A stretch of DNA of 64,000 nucleotides from Pseudoalteromonas phenolica. GTDB taxonomy: Bacteria > Pseudomonadota > Gammaproteobacteria > Enterobacterales > Alteromonadaceae. The position numbers and the translations under genes were made by a program. The stretch spans positions 2,356,001 through 2,420,000 of the forward strand of contig NZ_CP013187.1 of assembly GCF_001444405.1 (NCBI RefSeq), given 5' to 3'. The notes under the pieces are model-generated. The model searched no databases. It was given only the letters and a program-made list of their open reading frames with translations, and was not told where the DNA came from. Shown in pieces: positions 1 to 7,775 of the stretch. The first letter of the stretch is position 1. Each line of letters opens with the position of its first letter.

Positions 1-471
1 TACCTTGTCATCTTCTTCGCCAGTAAAGTCCATCCAGTCGTTGTAGGCTTTAACACCCTCAACATACTTTTGCTGGCCAAAGTAAAGGTCTGCAACAAAT
101 TTTAGGGTATCAGCCTGATCTTTGAAGTTTAGAACATCTTTTTCTACAGCACGCTTAACGAAATCAAGGGCCTTAGTATAATCTTCTTTTTGAGCATAGA
201 AGTTACCTAAGTACCTATCTACAGTTGCTTTGTCGAAATCATTAGACGGGTCTAACTCTTCCATTAAAGCAATTGCTTCATCAAGTTGGTCGTTGTTGTA
301 AAGTTCAAATGCTTTAACAACTTTCTTACCAGTACGCTCGCCCATGATCTTTGTCTTAGCTTTTTTACGCGCTTCGATTTTAGCTGGGTCAGGTGCAGCA
401 ACAGCGTTGCTGCAAACACCTGTAAGCGTCATAAGTAGCGCAAGAGCTGTTGCTTTATGTAATTGCTTCAT
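1..471 (-). CDS. TPR-repeat protein of the TonB2 cluster (3' end outside window)
   Basis: Only the N-terminal 157 codons lie in the window; the gene continues past base 1. It starts with ATG at 471 behind GAAG. The first ~25 residues are a signal peptide (basic start, hydrophobic core, ending near NAVAA). The rest is helical and rich in paired aromatic and small residues (LYNNDQLDEAIALMEEL, YAQKEDYTKALDFVKRA), typical of tetratricopeptide repeats. It is the last visible gene of the DUF3450-ttpC-exbB-exbD-tonB series, 14 bases after tonB. In related bacteria a periplasmic TPR protein ends this cluster, and its exact role there is not settled. The call as a TPR protein is firm; the function is inferred from position. 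Confidence 0.85.
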   Translation of the reverse strand, partial: MKQLHKATALALLMTLTGVCSNAVAAPDPAKIEARKKAKTKIMGERTGKKVVKAFELYNNDQLDEAIALMEELDPSNDFDKATVDRYLGNFYAQKEDYTKALDFVKRAVEKDVLNFKDQADTLKFVADLYFGQQKYVEGVKAYNDWMDFTGEEDDKV

Positions 472-485
472 TTCTTCGCTCCTTA

Positions 486-1100
486 TTAATCTTGGTTAAG
501 TTTAAAGTCTAACTGTACAGTAAGACCAGGTTGTTTTTGTGGCTTGCCATCGATGATTTTCGGGCGGTATTTCCACTTACGTAAAGCTCTCATCGCTTCA
601 CGGTTGAAAATACGCTTCGGTTCAGCATCAATAACTTTTACATCTTCAACACCACCAAGCTCGTTAATAGTGAATGAAAGTTGTACCCAACCTTCTTTAC
701 CATCACGTGCCGCTTGAGTCGGGTATTTCGGCTCAATACGAACGATAGGTGTTGCATCACCATCACGACCAAATTCACCAGGCCCACTTAGGCCACCTGC
801 AGTGCCACCAATGTCGATGCTAGGCATGTTAAAGCCAATAGCACCCGGATTTGGGTTAGCATTGTCAGGCTGCGGCGGCTGCGGTTTAGGCGGCTGCTGC
901 GGCGGCGGCGGAGGTGGAGGCGGAACACGTCTGCGCTCTTGAACCTCAGATTCAGGTGGATTCGTCAAAATTTCGACTACAATTTCTTCTTTTTTATTTT
1001 CAGCTCTATCTGCTCCGCCAGAGATCAGAAATGCCATAAAATAAAATAAGCCGAAAGTAACTGCCCCACCTGTTACAAGTGAAAACAGAAAACGAATCAT
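486..1100 (-). CDS. tonB: TonB energy transducer (TonB2 type)
   Basis: Periplasm-spanning protein that passes inner-membrane proton-motive energy from ExbB/ExbD to outer-membrane receptors. At 204 residues it is short for a TonB, as TonB2 proteins are. It has one N-terminal membrane segment (about 7-28), a proline-rich spacer with eight consecutive prolines (60-67), and a C-terminal TonB domain (about 115-204) with the PKYP motif near 124-127 and the RKWKYRP motif typical of the fold. Its start codon overlaps the exbD stop region by one base, so the two are translationally coupled. Third component of the ExbB/ExbD/TonB set. Confidence 0.93.
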   Translation of the reverse strand: MIRFLFSLVTGGAVTFGLFYFMAFLISGGADRAENKKEEIVVEILTNPPESEVQERRRVPPPPPPPPQQPPKPQPPQPDNANPNPGAIGFNMPSIDIGGTAGGLSGPGEFGRDGDATPIVRIEPKYPTQAARDGKEGWVQLSFTINELGGVEDVKVIDAEPKRIFNREAMRALRKWKYRPKIIDGKPQKQPGLTVQLDFKLNQD

Positions 1101-1504
1101 TACTTAGCTCCAGCGATTGAGATTTTTAGTTGATCGTCAGTCGCCTTGATTTGGTCCATAACTTTAACAACCACACCATGTTTCGCGCCTTTATCAGCTT
1201 GAATAATGATAGTTTCTGTTGGTTGCTCAGCTAGGATGCTCTCAAGGTTTGCACTAACACGCTCAACATCAACTGCGCGCTTATCCATCCAGATTTCACC
1301 GTTTTCACGGATCGCGATGAATACGTTTGCATTTTTCTTAGTTTGAGCTTGTGCAGCCTTTGGCTTTTGTACTTCAATACCAGCTTCTTTCACGAAAGAA
1401 GTTGTTACGATGAAGAAGATAAGCATGATGAATACGATGTCTAGCATCGGTGTCATGTCTACTGCTGCTTCTTCTTCCTCACGAAAACGTTGTTTACGTG
1501 CCAT
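1100..1504 (-). CDS. exbD: ExbD biopolymer transport protein
   Basis: Inner-membrane subunit of the TonB motor. It has a short cytoplasmic N-terminus, one membrane helix (about 20-38) and a periplasmic domain. The proton-pathway aspartate is visible in TPMLD (Asp22), matching the essential Asp25 of E. coli ExbD. Length 134 residues is normal. It lies 14 bases after exbB and overlaps tonB by one base, so it is part of the same transcript. Confidence 0.95.
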   Translation of the reverse strand: MARKQRFREEEEAAVDMTPMLDIVFIMLIFFIVTTSFVKEAGIEVQKPKAAQAQTKKNANVFIAIRENGEIWMDKRAVDVERVSANLESILAEQPTETIIIQADKGAKHGVVVKVMDQIKATDDQLKISIAGAK

Positions 1505-1518
1505 ATTAATATCTCTCT

Positions 1519-2043
1519 TTAGTGATGAGGCAAACTATCTACTAGCTTTTCTTTAGCCATTTTCGCTCTAGCTTCTAGGCGAGTGCTGAAGAATACACCA
1601 GATAGTGCCGCAACCATTCCTGCCATTGTTGGTATCGTTGCCATTGAAATACCCGATGCCATTAGACGAGCGTTACCAGTACCTTGAGTAGCCATCGTTT
1701 CGAAAACGCTGATCATACCTGTTACAGTACCTAGTAGGCCGATTAATGGACACATGGCTACCAATGTTTTGATAATCAACATGCGCGCTTCTAATTTTTC
1801 AGACGCTTCAGAAATCCATGCATCGCGGATTCTGTGTGCGTACCAAGACGTAGTGTCTTGGCGGGCGTCCCACTTCGCTACGATATCCGCTTTCATTTTC
1901 GGATACTCGGCGAGTAGGAACCAATAGCGCTCAATCATTAATACCCACATTAGAAAGAGTGCTATCGCGACCACGTATAATACCTGGCCGCCTGTGCCAA
2001 CAAAATCCCTGATAGATTCCCAAATCTCCATCAGGACTAGCAT
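1519..2043 (-). CDS. exbB: ExbB/TolQ/MotA family protein (TonB2 ExbB)
   Basis: Proton-channel subunit of the TonB2 motor, 174 residues. Three hydrophobic segments are visible (about 17-37, 90-115, 130-155). The pair around PLIGLLGTVTGMI and the following helix carries the MotA/TolQ/ExbB signature. It starts at the exact base where the preceding ttpC-like gene ends, so the two are translationally coupled. It is the short ExbB partner of the longer TtpC-like protein upstream; both belong to one motor in the vibrio TonB2 model. Confidence 0.93.
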   Translation of the reverse strand: MLVLMEIWESIRDFVGTGGQVLYVVAIALFLMWVLMIERYWFLLAEYPKMKADIVAKWDARQDTTSWYAHRIRDAWISEASEKLEARMLIIKTLVAMCPLIGLLGTVTGMISVFETMATQGTGNARLMASGISMATIPTMAGMVAALSGVFFSTRLEARAKMAKEKLVDSLPHH

Positions 2044-3407
2044 TAGGCTTTCTCCTTCTCCGCATGTGCAGCAACAATACCTGCACTCTGCTCGTCTAGG
2101 ATGTGTAGAACTGCTTTACTACGACCTGAAACGATTGCGTGTAATAGGATTAGTGGTAGTGCAGCAATCAGACCTAGAGCTGTTGTTACAAGCGCTAGAG
2201 AGATGTTACCTGCCATGATCTTCGGATCACCAGTACCGAATAGTGTGATTGATTCGAATGTTAAGATCATACCAACAACTGTACCAAGTAGACCTAGTAG
2301 CGGTGCGATAGCAGCTAAGATCTTGATGATGTTGATACCAGCTTCAATGCGAGGCGTTTCACGTAGAATTGCTTCGTCTAACTTAAGCTCAAGGTTTTCA
2401 ACGTCTTGGTTTTTGTTGTCATGGTAAACTTTAAGAATACGACCAAGTGGGTTGTTTTCGTTAGGCGTGTTAATGTTCTTAACCTGTGCTTTGATTTTAG
2501 CACTAACCATAAGTAGGTCTAGGAAACGAACTAACGCTAGTAACGCACCAATTGCAAGTAATGCAGTGATGATGTAACCAACTGTGTCACCCTGGTGCCA
2601 ACGTTCTTCAACAGTTGCACGTTGAGTGTTTAGACGAAGGATACCGCCACGCGCAGGGTCAACATAGAACTTAGTGTATGAACCAGCTTGTGTATTTAGA
2701 AGGTCAGCAACAGTGTTGAAGATGTGACCGTCAGGCTGTTTACCTAGTGGAACAATAGCTTTGTTAGCTGCATCGTATACTACGTAGCCGTCTTTTGTGA
2801 TTAGGTTGAAGTTACCAACACGCGTAACCTGCTTAGTATTGATTTCACCACTTAGCTCAGCAACTTGTGCTTCAAAAGTAGATACTTTTGCAGATTCTGT
2901 CATTTCAGTTTGGAAAGCAATCCAAAGCTCTTCTAGTTCGCGAGTAGTCGGTAGTTCTTTAGCAGCAGCTAGTGAACGTAGAACTTCAGCACGACCAGGC
3001 TTTTGAGCACTTACTAGTGATGCTTCGATTGAACCAATCGCTTCTGAAGCTGAACGACGAACAACACCGAACATCTCACCCAAAGTACCAGTTGCGTTTT
3101 GAAGCTCAACTTCTTTTTCAGCAAGTGTGATTTCGTTTTGTTTAAACTGGTTGTTTAAACGCTCACCACGAGCCTTCTCATTTGCTAAGTCACGCTTAGC
3201 TTTGTTTAGAAGTGCTTGCTTATCAGCACGAGCAGAAAGAAACTCTTGCTCACGTTGCTTGTTGATTTTACCTTCAGAAATACGGTTTTGTTTAACTTCT
3301 TGAAGGATTTTGTCTAGAGTTTCAGTGTTCGCGTGCGCGTTTAGAGCTGCACCAGCTGAAACAGATAGAGCAGCCGCTACTGCAAAACCTTTAAATAATT
3401 TCTTCAT
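2043..3407 (-). CDS. TtpC-like ExbB paralogue with periplasmic coiled-coil extension
   Basis: A 454-residue MotA/TolQ/ExbB protein. Residues 1-26 are a signal peptide ending in NAHA, followed by a long charged helical region (about 30-120) likely to form a coiled coil, a periplasmic domain, and a C-terminal three-helix ExbB module (helices near 275-297, 361-383, 400-425) with APLLGLLGTVVGMI. This layout matches TtpC, shown in Vibrio to be needed with TonB2/ExbB2/ExbD2 for iron-complex uptake. It follows the DUF3450 gene by 6 bases. The family call is firm; equating it with TtpC is by architecture and context. Confidence 0.88.
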   Translation of the reverse strand: MKKLFKGFAVAAALSVSAGAALNAHANTETLDKILQEVKQNRISEGKINKQREQEFLSARADKQALLNKAKRDLANEKARGERLNNQFKQNEITLAEKEVELQNATGTLGEMFGVVRRSASEAIGSIEASLVSAQKPGRAEVLRSLAAAKELPTTRELEELWIAFQTEMTESAKVSTFEAQVAELSGEINTKQVTRVGNFNLITKDGYVVYDAANKAIVPLGKQPDGHIFNTVADLLNTQAGSYTKFYVDPARGGILRLNTQRATVEERWHQGDTVGYIITALLAIGALLALVRFLDLLMVSAKIKAQVKNINTPNENNPLGRILKVYHDNKNQDVENLELKLDEAILRETPRIEAGINIIKILAAIAPLLGLLGTVVGMILTFESITLFGTGDPKIMAGNISLALVTTALGLIAALPLILLHAIVSGRSKAVLHILDEQSAGIVAAHAEKEKA

Positions 3408-3413
3408 TATTTA

Positions 3414-4184
3414 TTACTCCGCGCCAAAGATTGGAAGTGCTAGTAGTTCAGGTGCTGCCTGACCACGTGCGATACGGATGAAAGTTTTAACTGGCTTGAT
3501 GTACTCTTCGCCTAGCTCATCCCACTGTTTTGCGCTGTTGTTCCAAACCCAAGCGTGCTTAAGATCGAATGATTGAGCAACAAATGCAACACGGCCAATA
3601 CGTGCGAAGTCAACGTTGATGTTTTTACCGTTGATTTCTAGTGAGCCTTGAGAAGCAACCATCGTTGAGCTGTAATCTGTCTCAATTGTGTAAGCTTCAA
3701 GAACCTGACGGAACTTCTCTGAAGTCGTTACTTTAGAGTTAGAAAGAAGATCACGTAATTTTTCAACACGACCTAAACGAGTTTCAGTGTCAAACGGAAC
3801 GTCCGCTTTGATGAATTGCTCAAGCGTATCGATCATGCGATACATCAGAGGCACAACGTCCTGTTTTGTTTTCTCAATCGTACCAATCTGACGATTAAGT
3901 GACTCAATGCTAGCATTTTGGTCAGCTACCAAACGTGCTACGTGGTCGTTATAAACTTTTAATAATTCTGTTTCATCAACAACACTGCGGTACTCGCCGA
4001 TCATCTCTTGAGTTTGACCATAAATGTTATCAATTTTTTCTTGTGATTTTTTTGCAGCCGTTTGAGTTTGCTGACCTACTTTTTGTATGTCATTCAAAGG
4101 ATCTGCAATCACGTTGCTGCTTGCGAAAGCTGTTGCACCTAGAAGTGCTGTAGCTACAAGACTCTTTCTGATTTTAACAGACAT
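3414..4184 (-). CDS. DUF3450 periplasmic protein of the TonB2 cluster
   Basis: First gene of the TonB2 operon, 256 residues from ATG at 4184. A TTG three codons upstream (4193) is in frame but has no better ribosome site, so ATG is preferred. Residues 1-27 are a signal peptide. Residues ~35-150 are a charged, heptad-like helix likely to form a coiled coil. The C-terminal half is globular and ends in a conserved-looking RIARGQAAPELL stretch. DUF3450 proteins are found almost only at the head of this cluster in marine gammaproteobacteria; their biochemical role is unknown. A promoter lies about 90 bases upstream. Confidence 0.88.
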   Translation of the reverse strand: MSVKIRKSLVATALLGATAFASSNVIADPLNDIQKVGQQTQTAAKKSQEKIDNIYGQTQEMIGEYRSVVDETELLKVYNDHVARLVADQNASIESLNRQIGTIEKTKQDVVPLMYRMIDTLEQFIKADVPFDTETRLGRVEKLRDLLSNSKVTTSEKFRQVLEAYTIETDYSSTMVASQGSLEINGKNINVDFARIGRVAFVAQSFDLKHAWVWNNSAKQWDELGEEYIKPVKTFIRIARGQAAPELLALPIFGAE

Positions 4185-4277
4185 AGTTCCCAACCAATTA
4201 AGTAATGTTACTTTTATAATTTTTTGCTCTTTATAGTAGAGCTACCCTGATATCTTTCTACAGATATCAACTTTCCA

Positions 4278-4306
4278 ATAATGCTAAATGCAAGGCCATG
4301 TGTCAA
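4278..4306 (-). promoter_or_regulatory. Predicted sigma-70 promoter of the TonB2 operon
   Basis: On the minus strand, TTGACA (4301-4306, perfect -35) is followed after exactly 17 bases by CATTAT (4278-4283, 4/6 match to the -10). Transcription would start near 4271, giving a leader of about 87 bases before the DUF3450 ATG. No convincing Fur box was found over it. Confidence 0.6.
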
Positions 4307-4426
4307 CTTCACAAGCAAAACTTATTTTCTAAATTAAGCTCAATATTTTTTATATAAAACAAAATATTAACATTACAAATCATCCAACAGAGCATTTTGA
4401 AGCCAAAAAACGGGGTTAACACACAT

Positions 4427-4466
4427 TGTTTTTACATTTTGTTACAGTGTAAAAACATTCTGTAAC
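4427..4466. repeat. Overlapping inverted repeats upstream of the TonB2 operon
   Basis: TGTTTTTACA (4427-4436) and TGTAAAAACA (4448-4457) form a perfect 10-base inverted repeat with an 11-base spacer. GTTACAG (4441-4447) and CTGTAAC (4460-4466) form a second, interleaved one. They sit about 150 bases upstream of the predicted promoter in a 388-base AT-rich gap (4185-4581) that otherwise holds only the promoter and the CAT-gene terminator. They may be operators; nothing identifies the regulator. Confidence 0.4.
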
Positions 4467-4550
4467 TGAAGTTTTAAAACACAGAAAAAACGACATAAAA
4501 CACTGATTTAAATAGACCTTCTCTCTTTTTTCTTTTTTTGTGCTTTTTTT

Positions 4551-4573
4551 AAAAAATACACAGTAAGTGTGTA
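4551..4573 (-). terminator. Rho-independent terminator of the CAT-like gene
   Basis: On the minus strand TACACA, a 5-base loop, TGTGTA and a run of six T follow the stop codon of the CAT-like gene within about 10 bases. The stem is short and AT-rich, so termination strength is uncertain. Confidence 0.55.
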
Positions 4574-4581
4574 CTAATCAC

Positions 4582-5223
4582 TCATTTTTCTTTACAGATT
4601 TCTGCGACGACTTGATTAAAAACATCGATGAACTGCGATATATGTAGCCCATCCATTAATGCATGATGCACTTCAATCGAAATTGGTAATGTTCCTTGCT
4701 CTTTTTGGTACTGCCCAAATACAACTTTCGGAATCCCTGAAGCAATCGGCGTGTGTTCTGCATGTTTAAATCCTGAGAATTTGAACCATGGTAAGATTGA
4801 AATATACATTTGCGTTATTTTGTCAGCATTTTCAACAAAGTAACTATTTAACAATGGCTTACCTAAGAAGTTCTGTTTTTGATGAGTGTAATGATCGCAA
4901 TATTCTAATAATGAATTTTGTATTTCTAATGGTACAAACCTAAAACTTTCATCTGCTCGTAAAAATACTGTACTCAATGAGACCCCTGATACTTCTACTG
5001 GTTCATCATCCACTATTCGATACCGCATCGGAGCGTAACGCTCAACAGCCTCTTGTAAACAGTATAAATAGCAGGCAGTAAAACTTAGTTGCTGTGATTT
5101 TGCATATTTGAACAGTAATTTCGCGTCAAGGTCGATAACTACATTAAAATAGGGTTGTGAGAAAGGTAAGAAGAATTTGAAGTGTTCAGCTCTTGGCCAA
5201 GTGTCAAGGTCAATTTTTTTCAT
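4582..5223 (-). CDS. Chloramphenicol acetyltransferase-like O-acetyltransferase
   Basis: Trimeric acetyl-CoA-dependent O-acetyltransferase of the CAT fold, 213 residues (classical CATs are about 219). The catalytic HHxxxDG motif is intact as HHALMDG, with His187 and Asp191 at the positions of the catalytic His195 and structural Asp199 of CAT III. The N-terminus (KKIDLDTWPRAEHF) is the usual family start. Whether chloramphenicol is the natural substrate cannot be told from sequence; many chromosomal CatA-like proteins have unknown substrates. The ATG follows directly on the T-run of the leucine dehydrogenase terminator and has no Shine-Dalgarno sequence. Confidence 0.87.
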   Translation of the reverse strand: MKKIDLDTWPRAEHFKFFLPFSQPYFNVVIDLDAKLLFKYAKSQQLSFTACYLYCLQEAVERYAPMRYRIVDDEPVEVSGVSLSTVFLRADESFRFVPLEIQNSLLEYCDHYTHQKQNFLGKPLLNSYFVENADKITQMYISILPWFKFSGFKHAEHTPIASGIPKVVFGQYQKEQGTLPISIEVHHALMDGLHISQFIDVFNQVVAEICKEK

Positions 5224-5251
5224 AAAAAAAGGGATGTTAGATTACATCCCT
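5224..5251 (-). terminator. Terminator of leucine dehydrogenase, abutting the next start codon
   Basis: On the minus strand AGGGATGT, a 6-base loop and ACATCCCT are followed by seven T. The T-run ends at 5224 and the ATG of the CAT-like gene starts at 5223, so the hairpin occupies the place of its ribosome binding site. Confidence 0.85.
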
Positions 5252-5286
5252 CTATTAGACCAATTACATTATTTAAAGCAAAGGAA

Positions 5287-6327
5287 TTATAAACCGTTTG
5301 CGATAATTTCTTGTGCTAATTCATCAGCAATAATATGTGTCGACTTTTGCTCTTCTTCTGAACGCTTGAAGATTTCAGCTAGTGTGTCGTATATGCCTTC
5401 TACGTGCTTAGTCGCATCAGCTTCATTATAACCAGCTGGTTTAGTTTCGTAATAAACATTGATAATACCACCAGCATTAATTACGTAGTCAGGTGCATAT
5501 AAAACGCCTTTTTCACGCAAAATTTCACCATGGCGTGACTCAGCTAGTTGGTTATTTGCACAACCTGCGATGATTTGTGCTTTCAAACGAGGGATTGTTT
5601 CGTCATTAACCGTTGCACCAAGTGCACACGGCGCGTATACATCAACGTCTAGGTCGTAAATCTCGTCGATATTCACAGCTGTAGCGCCAAAATCGTTTAC
5701 TACTCTTTCCACAGACTCTTGATTGATATCTGTTACGAATAATTGAGCGCCAGCTTCATGTAAGTGCTTGCAAAGCGTATAAGCTACCGCACCTAAACCT
5801 TGAACTGATACCTTAACGCCATTTAAGTCTTCATGCCCGTGTTTATGCTTGAATGCAGCTTTGATGCCCAAGAAAGTACCTAAAGCTGTAAACGGTGAAG
5901 GGTTACCACTCTTTCCTTCAAGGCCCATTACATAGTTCGTTTCTTTATGCATGGTCATTACATCACCTGTGGTGATGTTAACGTCTTCTGCTGAATAATA
6001 GGTGCCGCCTAAACGTTCAAGTTGCTTTCCAAATGCTCGAAATAAAGCTTCTGATTTGATTTTCTTCGCATCACCAATAATTACAGACTTGCCGCCACCA
6101 AATGGTAATCGAGCAACCGCATTTTTGTAAGTCATGCCTTTCGATAAACGCAATACATCGTAAACAGCATCTTCATCTTTTGCGTAATCCCACATACGAC
6201 AGCCGCCAACTGCAGGACCTAATTTTGTGCTATGAACGGCAATGATAGCTTTTAAGCCAGACTCTTTATCTGAGCAAAAAACCACTTGTTCATGGTTATC
6301 AAATTCAACTTGGTTAAATACAGCCAC
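5287..6327 (-). CDS. ldh: Leucine dehydrogenase (Glu/Leu/Phe/Val dehydrogenase family)
   Basis: NAD-dependent oxidative deamination of leucine and other branched-chain amino acids to 2-oxoacids. The GTG start at 6327 is chosen because GGAG stands 9 bases before it and it gives 346 residues, the family norm; an in-frame ATG at 6429 would add 34 residues unlike the family. Visible: the dimerisation/catalytic domain with GPAVGGCRMW and the catalytic-lysine segment GMTYKNAVARLPFGGGK, then the Rossmann domain with VQGLGAVAY. The order and length match leucine rather than glutamate dehydrogenases (about 420-450). Monocistronic, with its own terminator. Confidence 0.92.
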   Translation of the reverse strand: MAVFNQVEFDNHEQVVFCSDKESGLKAIIAVHSTKLGPAVGGCRMWDYAKDEDAVYDVLRLSKGMTYKNAVARLPFGGGKSVIIGDAKKIKSEALFRAFGKQLERLGGTYYSAEDVNITTGDVMTMHKETNYVMGLEGKSGNPSPFTALGTFLGIKAAFKHKHGHEDLNGVKVSVQGLGAVAYTLCKHLHEAGAQLFVTDINQESVERVVNDFGATAVNIDEIYDLDVDVYAPCALGATVNDETIPRLKAQIIAGCANNQLAESRHGEILREKGVLYAPDYVINAGGIINVYYETKPAGYNEADATKHVEGIYDTLAEIFKRSEEEQKSTHIIADELAQEIIANGL

Positions 6328-6453
6328 TTTATTGTTCTCCGAATTTTTACCCATTAGTCGGGTGTAGCGCTGAAACTGCGATGACTCTATCACTATATTT
6401 TCAAATTCTCTATAAATTGAGGCATTCATTCTCTACAAATCTACTAATAGACA

Positions 6454-6472
6454 ATTTCAATCTAATTGAAAT
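6454..6472. promoter_or_regulatory. Inverted repeat upstream of leucine dehydrogenase
   Basis: ATTTCAAT, 3 bases, ATTGAAAT is a perfect 8-3-8 palindrome about 127 bases upstream of the GTG start, in a 312-base AT-rich gap (6328-6639). It could be an operator for an Lrp/AsnC or similar regulator; that is a guess. The rest of the gap shows only the aldo/keto reductase terminator. Confidence 0.35.
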
Positions 6473-6601
6473 AACTTAATTAGAAAATATATTCAAATTA
6501 AATCCTCTAAATATTTGCTTAAGTTAAAAATAGTCATTGAAGCGGCATAAAGAGCTGACGTTAACGTAAAGGTCACGGCAAGTGTAAAATTTTTAATACA
6601 A

Positions 6602-6625
6602 AAAAACCGCCATTTGGCGGTTTTT
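6602..6625 (-). terminator. Terminator of the aldo/keto reductase gene
   Basis: AAAAACCGCCA TT TGGCGGTTTTT forms a GC-rich stem with T-runs on both strands. It lies 15 bases after the stop codon of the minus-strand gene. Confidence 0.85.
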
Positions 6626-6639
6626 ATAAGTATGACTTC

Positions 6640-7617
6640 TTAAGGTAAAGCCTCGCCTCGAGCACTGACAAAAAGGCTATACCATTCATCTCGCGTTAGT
6701 TCAAAATCAAGAGCCATTGTAGCCCCCTTTATTCTCTCTAAATTAGTTGTACCAATTATGGGTTGAATATTGCTCGGATGCTTCATTAAAAATGCAAGTA
6801 CCACAGCTTCTGCTGTAGCATGATGCTTTTGAGCTAGTTCGAGAACAAGCTTGGATGTTCTTCTAATGTGCTCGCATTCCGAATTCAAACCTTGTTCAGA
6901 ATATTTACCTTGTGCTAAACAACCCCAAGCCTGAAGTTGGATATGTTTGGTTTGACAATATTCCAAAGTACCACTCACAAAATCGACTGAATTGTTTCCA
7001 TCGCTACCCACTAATACACCGTCGTTCAGCCAATCCAATTTGCCTAAACTCATCTCAATTTGATTAGCAATAATTGGCGTATCAAGGTTTTTTTGCAGAA
7101 ATTCAACTTGAAACTGATTCATATTTGACACCGCAAAATGTTTTACTTTTCCATCAGCTTGTAAAGTCATTAATGTTTCTGCCAATTCATGTATTTGCAT
7201 CAGTGGATCAGGTCTATGGAGCATTAATATATCTAGATACTCCGTATTCAATCGCCTTAAACTGCCTTCAACAGAATGTTTAATCCACTTTTCAGAAAAG
7301 TCATACCTTCCAGGTAAGTTTGCTTCTTTAAATCTGATCCCACATTTGCTTTGTATGATCATACTGTCTCTAAGTTCTGGTTTTTGCTTTAGTACTTCAC
7401 CAAAAACTTGTTCTGCTTTGCCTAGACGGTAAATGTCTGCATGGTCAAAAAAATTTATGCCGTAAGACATAGCTGCGTCAATTACCGAATGCGCGTGAGA
7501 GATATCTTTTGTCGTTATTGGGTCTTTATCCCATCCACCACCTAATCCCATACACCCATAAGCAATCCTGCTAACTGTTGGGAAATATGTTGATAAAGGA
7601 AATACCTGACTTACCAT
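6640..7617 (-). CDS. Aldo/keto reductase
   Basis: NADPH-dependent oxidoreductase of the TIM-barrel aldo/keto reductase superfamily, 325 residues. The catalytic tetrad is complete: Asp58 and Tyr63 (FFDHADIYRLG), Lys91 (QSKCG) and His134 (LMLHRPD). The C-terminal NADPH-binding segment is present (QPIIGTTNLERI). It resembles E. coli YdhF in length and in the GCMGLGGGW start. Substrate unknown. Not in an operon: a strong terminator follows and an inverted repeat separates it from betT. Confidence 0.9.
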   Translation of the reverse strand: MVSQVFPLSTYFPTVSRIAYGCMGLGGGWDKDPITTKDISHAHSVIDAAMSYGINFFDHADIYRLGKAEQVFGEVLKQKPELRDSMIIQSKCGIRFKEANLPGRYDFSEKWIKHSVEGSLRRLNTEYLDILMLHRPDPLMQIHELAETLMTLQADGKVKHFAVSNMNQFQVEFLQKNLDTPIIANQIEMSLGKLDWLNDGVLVGSDGNNSVDFVSGTLEYCQTKHIQLQAWGCLAQGKYSEQGLNSECEHIRRTSKLVLELAQKHHATAEAVVLAFLMKHPSNIQPIIGTTNLERIKGATMALDFELTRDEWYSLFVSARGEALP

Positions 7618-7648
7618 TCACTCACCTTTCTATGATTCTCGAAAAACA

Positions 7649-7677
7649 GTTATAGAAGTAGTAATTACTTCTATAAC
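7649..7677 (-). terminator. Perfect 12-bp inverted repeat between betT and the aldo/keto reductase
   Basis: GTTATAGAAGTA, 5-base loop, TACTTCTATAAC is a perfect 12-base stem. On the minus strand it is followed by CTGTTTTTC, so it can act as the betT terminator about 100 bases after the stop. Because it also lies 32 bases upstream of the aldo/keto reductase start, it may instead be an operator. Confidence 0.5.
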
Positions 7678-7775
7678 ACGTTAATTATCTGACGATTTCT
7701 TATAAATTTTAAATACTCTCAGAACACTAAATGCAATGTCAATATCGACTAAGCACCTCATAAACTCTCAGAGTT

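Noticed and set aside
4194..4300. Fur box upstream of the TonB2 operon
   Set aside because: Looked for GATAATGATAATCATTATC-like sequence over the promoter; only scattered AT-rich matches, none convincing.
6328..6429. 34-residue N-terminal extension of leucine dehydrogenase
   Set aside because: The extension has no family counterpart, while GTG at 6327 has GGAG at proper spacing and gives the normal length.
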